DNA of 8,851 bases from Methanomassiliicoccales archaeon (GTDB lineage: Archaea; Thermoplasmatota; Thermoplasmata; SG8-5), in the NCBI GenBank assembly GCA_030636255.1, contig DAOVXH010000067.1, positions 1 to 8,851 on the forward strand, in the 5' to 3' direction. Position numbers and translations under genes: made by a program. Under the pieces are notes generated by a model that searched no databases, was not told the DNA's origin, and worked only from the letters and a program-made list of their open reading frames with translations. Positions 1 through 5,697 of the stretch are shown one piece after another. The stretch's first letter is position 1, and each line of letters begins with the position of its first letter.

Positions 1-2
1 AA

Positions 3-131
3 TGTGCTATTATTATTCCTGACAGGAGCCATCACACTGATGTTCTGGAAATAATATCAGCAGGCCAGTTACGGAAAAAACTGAAGCTAAAAGATGGAGA
101 CAGTATCCAGGTTAAGATTGAATTAAGATGA
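3..131 (+). CDS. ribK: CTP-dependent riboflavin kinase, C-terminal end (partial)
   Basis: Only the last 42 residues are inside the window; the reading frame is open at the left edge. The visible tail carries IIIPDRSHHTDVLEII followed by LRKKLKLKDGD and a short beta-strand ending. This matches the C-terminal end of the archaeal DUF120 cradle-loop barrel family as I remember it, in which a P-R-T/S-H segment is followed by V-x-E-I-I and L-x-x-x-L-x-L-K-D-G-D. That family makes FMN from riboflavin using CTP instead of ATP. Some members carry an N-terminal DNA-binding domain (RbkR type); that part is outside the window, so which type this is cannot be told. The stop (TGA, 129-131) lies inside the 3' end of the convergent antiporter gene. 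The call rests on a short match, so it is probable rather than certain. Confidence 0.72.
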   Translation, partial: CAIIIPDRSHHTDVLEIISAGQLRKKLKLKDGDSIQVKIELR

Positions 132-1886
132 TACGTCCTCGTCCTCAAGGGTCTGCGGCTCATGCTCCACAATCTCAATGTCCTGCTTGATGGATTCCTC
201 ATCCAGCCCCAGATTTCGTAAAACATGCCAGGCCATTCTTTTTCCTGCCACTTCTTCTGAAATAATAACATCATTGCTGAACTTTAACATTCTTTCCTTG
301 TCGAAGTTCCCGTATGCCCTGGCTATGATGTATGCATTCGGGTTATGCTTGTGGCAGATGCTTATTGCGTTCTCTGCGTCCAGGGTGTCTGAGATTGCCA
401 CAATTATGAGGTCTGCATAGTCGATTCCGGCCCATTTTAGAACGTCCTCGTTTGCTGCATCGCCGTAAACACAGTCCTTTTCTTGTTTTCTCAGCAGGCC
501 GATTTTCTTTGGGTCATAGTCCACAACAGTGTAATGCTGGCCTACAAGGTCCATGCATTTCATTGATTCATTGGCAACCTGGGAATTGCCCAGTATGACA
601 ACATGGGGTGCATCCTCGGGCCCTCTGCGGCGATGTTCTGCATGTTCATGGTCTAGCTGTCCAACCTCTTCCTCGTCCGGTCGTACTTTTATCAGGCCAA
701 TTTTGACCAGGCGATTGTAGAAGCCAGGCGCTGAACGAACCGCATATGGCGTGAATACCATGGTTATCAGGGCTGCGGCAACAATGACTGAATAAACTTC
801 AGAATATGTTCCGTCTGCAAGCACAAGAATGCCTGATGTAATACCCAAACCTGCGATAATGAAGGAAAATTCGCCAATCTGCATCATGCTCATGCCAACC
901 TGGGTGGCGGTTTTCGGGTGATAGCCCATTAATCTTGTTGTAACACTGTTGGCCACTGACTTTCCCACCATTATGGTGATTATTACTGCAATTATAGGTA
1001 TTGGATTTGTAAAGAAATACCGCAGATTAATGGTCATGCCCACAGACACGAAGAAAATTATTAGGAAAATATCTTTGAGCGGTTTAATCTGGCTCTCTAT
1101 GTCAAGGTGATGGTCACTGTCTGCCAGTATTATTCCTGCCATGAAGGCTCCCAGTGCCAGTGACAGCCCGAACATCTCCGATGCAACAGAAACGCCAATG
1201 CATATTCCAAATACTGTGAGCAAGAATAATTCCTTGGAATGAGCTCTGCTAACACTTTCAATTATCTTGGGGAACACCCTGCGACCTACCAGTATGATTA
1301 CTATTAGGAAAATAACTCCAACTATGATTGGCAGTATCCTTGCCACCATTGATGTTTCTTCTGAAACAAGACTGGACAGTGCGGTTATGACCACTATGGC
1401 CCCTATATCTTCCACTATCAGACGCCCTACAAGCAATCGACCGTGAAGGGTGTCCATCTGTCCTGTTTCTGATAATACTTTAATGATGATGATTGTGCTG
1501 GAAATCATGAGCATTGTTCCAAGGAAAACTGCCTCAATAAGCGTCCACCCAAGGAACAGGCCAACAACCGTGCCCAATGCAAGCATCATGACCATTTCGA
1601 ATGTGCCACTGATTGCCGACGGTTTCCAAACATCCTTTAGTTTCTTGGGAGAAAATTCAAGACCAACCATGAAAAGCAGCAGAGAAACTCCAACACTGGC
1701 CAGTGCCTCTACTTCCTCGATATTGTTTATTAACTTGCTGGGGCTGAAGGGACCTATTATCATGCCTGCGAAAAGATACCCAAGCATGGCTGGTTGTCCT
1801 AATTTATTTGCGGCATAGCCCAGGATAAGGGCCATGATCATCATCCAGGCAATGTCTACCAGGAAGGTGAGTGCCTCTACTTCCAT
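123..1886 (-). CDS. Kef-type (CPA2) monovalent cation:proton antiporter with C-terminal RCK/TrkA-N domain
   Basis: Polytopic membrane protein of 587 residues. The first ~390 residues form the Na+/H+-exchanger domain, with about 12 hydrophobic segments and CPA2 landmarks: LGQPAMLGYLFAGMIIGP near the N-terminus, LLLFMVGLEFSPKKL, LIVEDIGAIVVI, LALGAFMAGIILADS, FFVSVGM and MQIGEFSFIIAGLG. A charged linker (EEEVGQLDHEHAEHRRR) leads to a cytoplasmic Rossmann-like RCK domain over the last ~160 residues (VVILGNSQVA, VVDYDPKK, YGDAANEDVLKWAGI). The protein should exchange K+ or Na+ for H+ across the membrane, gated by a ligand on the RCK domain; the ion cannot be told from sequence. There is no second TrkA-C domain. 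The frame also opens at GTG 1916. I prefer ATG 1886 because it has AGAGG 6 bases upstream and begins just before the first helix; ATG 1892 has AGAGG directly against it. Its 3' end overlaps ribK by 9 bases in convergent orientation. Confidence 0.9.
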   Translation of the reverse strand: MEVEALTFLVDIAWMMIMALILGYAANKLGQPAMLGYLFAGMIIGPFSPSKLINNIEEVEALASVGVSLLLFMVGLEFSPKKLKDVWKPSAISGTFEMVMMLALGTVVGLFLGWTLIEAVFLGTMLMISSTIIIIKVLSETGQMDTLHGRLLVGRLIVEDIGAIVVITALSSLVSEETSMVARILPIIVGVIFLIVIILVGRRVFPKIIESVSRAHSKELFLLTVFGICIGVSVASEMFGLSLALGAFMAGIILADSDHHLDIESQIKPLKDIFLIIFFVSVGMTINLRYFFTNPIPIIAVIITIMVGKSVANSVTTRLMGYHPKTATQVGMSMMQIGEFSFIIAGLGITSGILVLADGTYSEVYSVIVAAALITMVFTPYAVRSAPGFYNRLVKIGLIKVRPDEEEVGQLDHEHAEHRRRGPEDAPHVVILGNSQVANESMKCMDLVGQHYTVVDYDPKKIGLLRKQEKDCVYGDAANEDVLKWAGIDYADLIIVAISDTLDAENAISICHKHNPNAYIIARAYGNFDKERMLKFSNDVIISEEVAGKRMAWHVLRNLGLDEESIKQDIEIVEHEPQTLEDEDVSS

Positions 1887-1923
1887 TCCCATCCTCTGGA
1901 TGCCATAAGCATCCACTAAGTTG

Positions 1924-1975
1924 GTGCACTCCTGTGCATATTTTATTAATCATTCAATGCACCCAAAAGGTGCAC
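1924..1975. promoter_or_regulatory. Symmetric cluster of four GTGCAC/GTGCAT sites (putative operator)
   Basis: Four related hexamers are seen: GTGCAC (1924-1929), GTGCAT (1934-1939), ATGCAC (1957-1962, GTGCAT on the other strand) and GTGCAC (1970-1975). Order and orientation give an inverted arrangement, GTGCAC-4-GTGCAT-17-ATGCAC-7-GTGCAC, around an AT-rich core that could hold the antiporter's TATA box. This layout is typical of a binding site for one or two regulator dimers. That it controls the antiporter is inference from position; no regulator gene is identified here. Confidence 0.5.
1940..1951 (-). promoter_or_regulatory. Putative TATA element of the antiporter gene
   Basis: On the minus strand this reads ATTAATAAAATA, an AT-rich element centred near 1945. 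With normal archaeal spacing (about 26 bases) transcription would start near 1919, giving a leader of about 33 bases to ATG 1886 or an almost leaderless message for GTG 1916. It lies inside the GTGCAC/GTGCAT cluster. The match to a TATA consensus is moderate, and other AT-rich stretches at 1996-2044 compete. Confidence 0.4.
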
Positions 1976-2062
1976 GAGTGCGTCCCAAGACAGACATATA
2001 AATTAATATATTTAATAGTTGGGAATAAAAATAATTTTAATTTCGGTGACCCCCTGTTTTGC

Positions 2063-2070
2063 TTTATATA
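2063..2070 (+). promoter_or_regulatory. TATA box of the 71-residue protein gene
   Basis: TTTATATA is a near-ideal archaeal TATA box. Transcription would be expected to start near 2092, giving a leader of about 50 bases that carries a strong Shine-Dalgarno sequence (GGAGGTGA, 2131-2138). Nothing downstream contradicts this being a separate promoter for the gene at 2144. Confidence 0.65.
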
Positions 2071-2143
2071 GGTTCCACGCCTAGTTGAATTGCTCCTGGA
2101 GTTCCGTTACCAGGGGCATAACAAAGAAACGGAGGTGAAAAAA

Positions 2144-2359
2144 ATGGCAGAATCGCAGCTTGTTGGCTACGTGAGAAAAAGCCGTGGTGGCGGCGCTCTG
2201 AAAATGAGCATCGACGCAGAGGCTTTTGCAAAGGCTGAACGCTACAAGTCCCAGGACGGTAGAGAGTTCGTAAGCCTCATAGCAAATGTAGACAAAATTA
2301 GCCAGATACTGGAAGGCGACCGGGAGGTCACAAGCCTTTGCCAGCTGGTTGAGACATGA
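2144..2359 (+). CDS. Small conserved-looking archaeal protein, function unknown (71 aa)
   Basis: The gene encodes 71 residues starting MAESQLVGYVRKSRGGGALK and ending CQLVET. ATG 2144 is chosen over upstream in-frame TTG codons because GGAGGTGA ends five bases before it, one of the strongest ribosome-binding sites in the window. The protein is soluble, mixed in charge and has no cysteine motif (one Cys) and no membrane segment. A basic glycine-rich stretch (KSRGGGALKMSID) precedes a helix-like AEAFAKAERY, then GREFVSLIANVDKISQILEG, which looks like a beta strand and a helix. I believe similar short proteins occur in methanogens and other euryarchaea, but I cannot name a family or function. 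A clean TATA box, a strong ribosome-binding site and an immediate T tract after the stop argue for a real, well-expressed, single-gene transcript. Confidence 0.85.
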   Translation: MAESQLVGYVRKSRGGGALKMSIDAEAFAKAERYKSQDGREFVSLIANVDKISQILEGDREVTSLCQLVET

Positions 2360-2366
2360 TTTTTTT
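2360..2366 (+). terminator. Oligo-T terminator after the 71-residue protein gene
   Basis: Seven T residues follow the stop codon directly. Archaeal RNA polymerase commonly stops at such T runs without a hairpin. The next gene appears to have its own TATA elements downstream, which fits termination here. Confidence 0.5.
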
Positions 2367-2393
2367 AAAAACAGTATAAAATAATCAATAATC

Positions 2394-2425
2394 GGGCTGC
2401 TGTGCAGCCCTTCTTACTCTTTTCT
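2394..2425 (+). terminator. GC hairpin with T-rich tail
   Basis: GGGCTGC (2394-2400) and GCAGCCC (2404-2410) form a perfect seven-base-pair stem with a three-base loop, followed by TTCTTACTCTTTTCTT. It looks like a hairpin terminator catching read-through from the upstream gene. If transcription of the HisA-like gene starts from the TATA-like element at 2375-2384, the hairpin would instead lie at or near that 5' end. Which role applies cannot be settled from sequence. Confidence 0.45.
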
Positions 2426-2432
2426 TAGAATG

Positions 2433-2440
2433 ATTTATTA
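2433..2440 (+). promoter_or_regulatory. TATA-like element for the HisA-like gene (leaderless model)
   Basis: ATTTATTA is centred about 27 bases upstream of ATG 2464, the spacing expected for a leaderless archaeal message. No Shine-Dalgarno sequence precedes either ATG 2440 or ATG 2464. A second TATA-like element, TATAAAATAA at 2375-2384, would give a start near 2405, inside the hairpin. Confidence 0.4.
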
Positions 2441-2463
2441 TGGTTTGCCACATCAGCATCCTC

Positions 2464-3177
2464 ATGAAGCATATCCCAGCCATGACAATAATGCATCGAA
2501 AGGTTGCAATAGTTGAGAATGGAAAATATGAATATCTTCAGAGTTCAGAGGGGAAGTTTCGAAATCCAACCAAAATTGTTCAGAAGCTGGACAGTGATGA
2601 GATTTTCATACTGGACATTGACGGCCTGGAGCGTAGCTCCCCGAACCTCACAACCATAAAGAAGATGGCAGCTTTCAAGGATATCTGGCTGGACGCTGGT
2701 GCCCAGGACATCGAGGATATGATGGACCATTTTGTCAGTGATGCTTCGGAGGTAATCTTCGGCACAAAATCGCTTCGCAATCTCAAGGAGCTGGAAGATG
2801 CAGCAGAAATGTCCGAAAAAATTATTTTTTCAATTGATTATCATGACAAGATTATCAGCCGGGATAAAAAAATTGCAGACATGAGCATTGACCAGCTTGT
2901 GAATGCTGTGAAAGACTTTCAGAGCCTTGATACTATTATTCTCATGGACCTGGGAAGTCACAAGGACAAAACTCCTGTCAATATTGACCATATTAACAGC
3001 ATGACCAGCGTATTTTCAAATGTCTATGTTTCGGCCCATGTTATACCAGAGGATTTTCAGGCCCTGGAGGATGCTGGAGTTAAAGGAATAATCAGAGATT
3101 TCAGAACCATCGGATATGCCGATTCTGTACAAGCAAAAGATACAGAAATTAAAGAAACGGAGGAGTATGATGAGTGA
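2464..3177 (+). CDS. HisA-like TIM-barrel protein (COG1411 type), probably not a HisA enzyme
   Basis: This 237-residue protein has the layout of archaeal proteins related to the histidine-pathway isomerase HisA: KHIPAMTI at the N-terminus in place of the HisA IPAIDL motif, EIFILDIDGLERSSPNL, WLDAGAQDIEDM, VIFGTKSLRNLKELEDA, IIFSIDYHDKI and AGVKGIIRDFRTIGY. The second catalytic-type Asp is present (D125 in FSIDYHD), but the first is Thr (T8), and the C-terminal phosphate loop lacks the glycines of HisA (SAHVIPEDF where HisA has a GG-V/I-type loop). Substrate and reaction are unknown. ATG 2464 is chosen because K-H-I-P then falls where family members begin and an upstream TATA-like element gives leaderless spacing; ATG 2440 would add eight residues. 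The end overlaps the DUF2240 gene by 8 bases, so the two are probably translated together. Its acidic tail is poorly conserved-looking. Confidence 0.8.
   Translation: MKHIPAMTIMHRKVAIVENGKYEYLQSSEGKFRNPTKIVQKLDSDEIFILDIDGLERSSPNLTTIKKMAAFKDIWLDAGAQDIEDMMDHFVSDASEVIFGTKSLRNLKELEDAAEMSEKIIFSIDYHDKIISRDKKIADMSIDQLVNAVKDFQSLDTIILMDLGSHKDKTPVNIDHINSMTSVFSNVYVSAHVIPEDFQALEDAGVKGIIRDFRTIGYADSVQAKDTEIKETEEYDE
3159..3163 (+). promoter_or_regulatory. Ribosome-binding site deciding the DUF2240 start
   Basis: GGAGG lies inside the last codons of the HisA-like gene. It is six bases before ATG 3170 and only three before ATG 3167, so 3170 is the better start of the tandem ATGATG. Confidence 0.65.
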
Positions 3178-3646
3178 ACTGGAAGTCGCGCTTTCACAGC
3201 TTTTCCGGAAAAAGGGAAAGGGTTCGCTCACTGAGAAAGAATTTGTATTTGCTGCCTCCCTGGATCTTCGGTGGTTTACCCCTAAAGAAGCGCAAAAATT
3301 CCTTGATATTGGTATGGAGAGCGAACTGCTGGCTCTGGATGGGGACAGTGTCAAAGCAACCTTCGATTACAAGAGTGTGAATGTTCCAAAAGGTTATGCC
3401 CCTACCACAGAACTTCTCCAGTCATCTGTTAAACCAAAGGGTGTTTTCCTCAAGATAGTGGACCAGATAAGCACAACAAAGGACATTCCCAGCAAGGATG
3501 TCATATCCCTGGTCAATCAGACCCAGGACAAAATGGGTGTGGACGTGGAAGTTGCTGCACTGATTGTTGCAAGAAAGTATGGCCTGGACATATCAGAATA
3601 TCTGGACTCGGTTGAGGAAGATATTGGTTCTCGCTATCGAAAATAG
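3170..3646 (+). CDS. DUF2240 family protein
   Basis: A 158-residue soluble protein of the archaeal DUF2240 family, recognised from its length and overall pattern: helical N-terminus (LSQLFRKKGKGSLTEKEFVF), LDLRWFTPKEAQKFLDIG, a short ELLALDGDSVKATFDY strand region, a VPKGYAPTTELL linker and a helical C-terminus containing VDVEVAALIVARKYGLDISEY. The N-terminal half reads like a winged-helix-type fold in which a middle segment selects between long and short helices, but no function is established that I know of. There are no membrane segments and no cysteines. It starts 8 bases before the HisA-like stop codon, with GGAGG inside the upstream gene, so translation is very likely coupled. It ends a two-gene operon facing the PAC2-family gene. 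Confidence 0.8.
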   Translation: MSELEVALSQLFRKKGKGSLTEKEFVFAASLDLRWFTPKEAQKFLDIGMESELLALDGDSVKATFDYKSVNVPKGYAPTTELLQSSVKPKGVFLKIVDQISTTKDIPSKDVISLVNQTQDKMGVDVEVAALIVARKYGLDISEYLDSVEEDIGSRYRK

Positions 3647-3720
3647 ATTTTAGTTTACAGTTCATAGATATTAGGATTTGGCGGTACTTCAACGATAATG
3701 GAAAATCCGGTCTCGTCAAA

Positions 3721-3776
3721 CTAACAACTAGCCACTGATAGCTAACAACTACCTACTGACCACTAATAACTGAATT
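3721..3776. repeat. Eight-unit array of 7-base direct repeats (21-base higher-order period)
   Basis: Eight consecutive heptamers each begin with CT and have A or G in third place, with consensus close to CTRAYMA. Units 1 and 4 are identical (CTAACAA) and unit 7 differs by one base (CTAATAA), so a 21-base period of three heptamers is also visible. The array fills the spacer between the two converging operons and its last base is the first base of the minus-strand stop codon (TTA, 3776-3778). Its general look recalls the heptameric short tandem repeats known from heterocyst-forming cyanobacteria; relatedness is not implied. Confidence 0.75.
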
Positions 3777-4537
3777 TACCCAATATACTTCAGTTCATCA
3801 CCGGATGGTTCTACTGCTGGCTTCATCTCATTGAGTTTGGAAGTTAGGTCGTCTATTTCCTTTGCATGTTTCTCGAGTTCTGTGAAATCAACTTTCATCT
3901 TAAGCAATTTCGCCAGTGACTCAAGAACACTCTGGGCGCTTCTTGGGTCTGAGAAATATCCTGATGTCTCTCCCATCAAGCATGCTGCCTCAATATCTCT
4001 TAGCTGGCTCAGTCCCAGTAAAAGTCCTGCGGCACCAACTATTCCGCCTGCTGGCTCATCCTTGGAAAATTCTACATCTGCGGCCTTGAGCTTTTCCACC
4101 AGTTCCAGTGAAGTTGTTGCCCCAAGTACCCTGGGTCCTGTAACAATCTTTCCGACGCTCCAGCCTCCAAGGGTGTAGGATAGCTTTCCGCCATATCCCT
4201 GAAGAATGTCAAGAACCTCGTAGGCAAGCTCGTACTGGCCCTCCTGGGAGGTGCCCTGGTAATCGCCTACCAGAATTATGAGGTCGTGGTTCTTTTTTGA
4301 TTTTGACTTGTGATAATATAGGTCATTGGAAACCAGTCTTACTACGCCAGTATCCTCTATCAGAACCTGGGGTGGCAAATGCTTTGAAAATATGCTTGCG
4401 AATTTTTTTGCATCCAGCGCTGAGACCAAATGCTCTGCTGCCAGCTTTCCAACATTTCCTACACCTGGTAATCCCTCAATCAGTATGGGATTCTTCAGTT
4501 CTGGTTTTTCATAATACTTGATAATGATTTCTTCCAT
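3776..4537 (-). CDS. PAC2 / proteasome-assembly-chaperone-like family protein (COG1938 type)
   Basis: A 253-residue cytoplasmic protein of the archaeal PAC2 family (older annotation: ATP-grasp-like DUF75). The N-terminus has the glycine-rich family signature ILIEGLPGVGNVGKLAAEHL (residues 18-37). Further family features are LPPQVLIED, LIILVGDYQGTSQEGQYELA, YTLGGWSVG, GIVGAAGLLLGLS and CLMGETSGYFSDPRSAQ. The last ~45 residues are a charged, probably coiled helix (FTELEKHAKEIDDLTSKLNE). Homologues include the archaeal PbaA/PbaB chaperones that bind proteasome subunits, but this member's role is not shown by sequence. It ends K-Y-I-G, so Tyr is third from the end rather than in the penultimate place of a true HbYX motif. 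AGGAGGT seven bases before ATG 4537 supports the start. It is the last gene of the ribosomal operon, 19 bases after nop10. Confidence 0.88.
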   Translation of the reverse strand: MEEIIIKYYEKPELKNPILIEGLPGVGNVGKLAAEHLVSALDAKKFASIFSKHLPPQVLIEDTGVVRLVSNDLYYHKSKSKKNHDLIILVGDYQGTSQEGQYELAYEVLDILQGYGGKLSYTLGGWSVGKIVTGPRVLGATTSLELVEKLKAADVEFSKDEPAGGIVGAAGLLLGLSQLRDIEAACLMGETSGYFSDPRSAQSVLESLAKLLKMKVDFTELEKHAKEIDDLTSKLNEMKPAVEPSGDELKYIG

Positions 4538-4556
4538 TTTCTTTACCTCCTCTTGT

Positions 4557-4730
4557 TTATGCTTCCTCTTCCCTTACAAGTGCCTTGAGCTGACGGCGAT
4601 ATTTTCCATATCTGTCCTCAGGCGAAAATTTTGGCGGGTGTGGAGATGCTGTTTTTTCCTTGCAATTGGGGCAGGTATCCTTGAGTGTGTATGAACCGCA
4701 CCCTAGGCATCTAGTCATCCTTTGATTCAT
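4557..4730 (-). CDS. nop10: H/ACA ribonucleoprotein subunit Nop10
   Basis: A 57-residue protein, MNQRMTRCLGCGSYTLKD at the N-terminus, then CPNCKEKT and PPKFSPEDRYGKYRRQLK. This is the complete archaeal Nop10: a four-cysteine zinc ribbon (C8, C11, C20, C23), the proline-rich segment and the conserved F-S-P-x-D-R/K-Y helix that packs on Cbf5. Nop10 is essential for H/ACA guide-RNA-directed pseudouridine formation. ATG 4730 follows the aIF2-alpha stop directly (TAA-ATG), with an AAGGGG sequence inside the aIF2-alpha 3' end as a weak ribosome-binding site. ATG 4718 would leave only three residues before the first cysteine and has AAGG directly against it, so it is less likely. The gene fills most of the 193 bases between aIF2-alpha and the PAC2-family gene and is easily missed because of its size. 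Confidence 0.96.
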   Translation of the reverse strand: MNQRMTRCLGCGSYTLKDTCPNCKEKTASPHPPKFSPEDRYGKYRRQLKALVREEEA

Positions 4731-5507
4731 TTAAGAACCCCTTTCAAACTTGCCAGTGCCGCCTTCCTTCTCTATTGCACTAATAGCCTTATCAGCTGCC
4801 TTTCTTATAAGCTCCTCGGCAGCCTTGAACTCGTCTTCTGAGGCAGTTATCCGGTACTTCGGTGCTCCCATATACTGGACAATGATCTTTGCATCGCCCT
4901 TGCTGAGCTTCTCGGCCTCTGCCAGGGCCAACTTAATCTTGTCTATGCCATCAGAGCCAGGGCAGGTCATTTCAATAATACCATCAATCTTGGCCATGGA
5001 TACTGTGACATTCTCCTGGGCAACAGCAACAAAATCTTCTGCCCACTTGCCTTTAAATTTCTTTGGAAGCTGGCCTTCTGCAGCGGCTTCCTCGAATGCA
5101 ATGTAATAACCCCCGAATTCCTCAATTATCTTGGGGCCGTATTTCTTTCTAAATTCTTCAACGGTAATATCAAGGCGCTCTGCCACTATCTCAATAAGTT
5201 TGACTGCTTTTTGCTCGTTCTTCCAGTCCTGAATCTTTTCACGTTTCTGATGAGCATTGACCTTCTTCAGGCTGAGATCAATATGGCCCTTGGCCTCCTC
5301 AACCTTCATGACCTTGCATACAATACGCTGGCCATCACGAACATAATCGCTCATGCGCTTGACCCAGCCGGTGGCTATCTCTGCCACATGAATGAAACCT
5401 TCTTTGTTTGGATATTCCTCCAGTTCAACAAAGGCACCAAAATTCCGCACGCTCTTTACTGTGCAGACTACTAAATCTCCTTCCTCGGGAAAAAACTCAT
5501 CAGACAT
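4731..5507 (-). CDS. eif2a: Translation initiation factor 2 alpha subunit (aIF2-alpha)
   Basis: This 258-residue protein is the alpha subunit of the heterotrimeric factor that brings initiator methionyl-tRNA to the small ribosomal subunit. Residues ~10-85 are an S1/OB fold (GDLVVCTVKSVRNFGAFVEL, KEGFIHVAEIATGWVKRMSDY, GHIDLSLKKV). A helical middle domain follows (QKREKIQDWKNEQKAVKLIE, VEEFRKKYG), then the alpha/beta C-terminal domain that contacts the gamma subunit (IDGIIEMTCPGSDGIDKIK, IIVQYMGAPKYRI, AAEELIRKAADKAI). Length is typical for archaeal members. The ATG overlaps the rps27e stop by one base (TAATG), with GAGGT nine bases upstream, implying coupled translation. The gamma and beta subunit genes are not in the window. 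Confidence 0.96.
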   Translation of the reverse strand: MSDEFFPEEGDLVVCTVKSVRNFGAFVELEEYPNKEGFIHVAEIATGWVKRMSDYVRDGQRIVCKVMKVEEAKGHIDLSLKKVNAHQKREKIQDWKNEQKAVKLIEIVAERLDITVEEFRKKYGPKIIEEFGGYYIAFEEAAAEGQLPKKFKGKWAEDFVAVAQENVTVSMAKIDGIIEMTCPGSDGIDKIKLALAEAEKLSKGDAKIIVQYMGAPKYRITASEDEFKAAEELIRKAADKAISAIEKEGGTGKFERGS

Positions 5508-5695
5508 TATTCTACAACCTCGACTATCTCACCTTTGATAGCAGCCTTGCCTCCAGAAGGCGTAGCCAGGGTTGAGCCGCATGCCTGGCATGACACACGT
5601 GTTGCTGCCTTGACGAACATTATCTGCTTATTGCTACAATCTGGACATTTGACTTCCACGAACTTGGCATTTGCAATTTCTGTTGTTTTGGCCAT
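5507..5695 (-). CDS. rps27e: Small-subunit ribosomal protein eS27 (S27e)
   Basis: A 62-residue zinc-ribbon protein of the small ribosomal subunit. Four cysteines sit at C17-x2-C20 and C36-x2-C39, in FVEVKCPDCSNKQIMF and VSCQACGSTLATPSGGKA, the eS27 pattern. A short N-terminal extension (MAKTTEIANA) precedes the domain. The start codon is two bases after the rpl44e stop, with GGAGG seven bases upstream inside the last rpl44e codons. The stop overlaps the aIF2-alpha ATG. The order eL42, eS27, aIF2-alpha, Nop10 is a well-known conserved archaeal cluster. Confidence 0.97.
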   Translation of the reverse strand: MAKTTEIANAKFVEVKCPDCSNKQIMFVKAATRVSCQACGSTLATPSGGKAAIKGEIVEVVE

Positions 5696-5697
5696 AC

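Noticed and set aside
1450..1818. Plus-strand open frame of 122 codons opposite the antiporter gene
   Set aside because: It is a mirror of the membrane-helix codons of the antiporter, with no start signals. The frames at 178-420, 3831-4178 and 4750-5106 are rejected for the same reason.
3674..3708. Inverted pair GGATTT / AAATCC in the convergent spacer
   Set aside because: The six-base arms are separated by over 20 bases and no T tract follows. It is too weak to call a terminator or regulatory hairpin.
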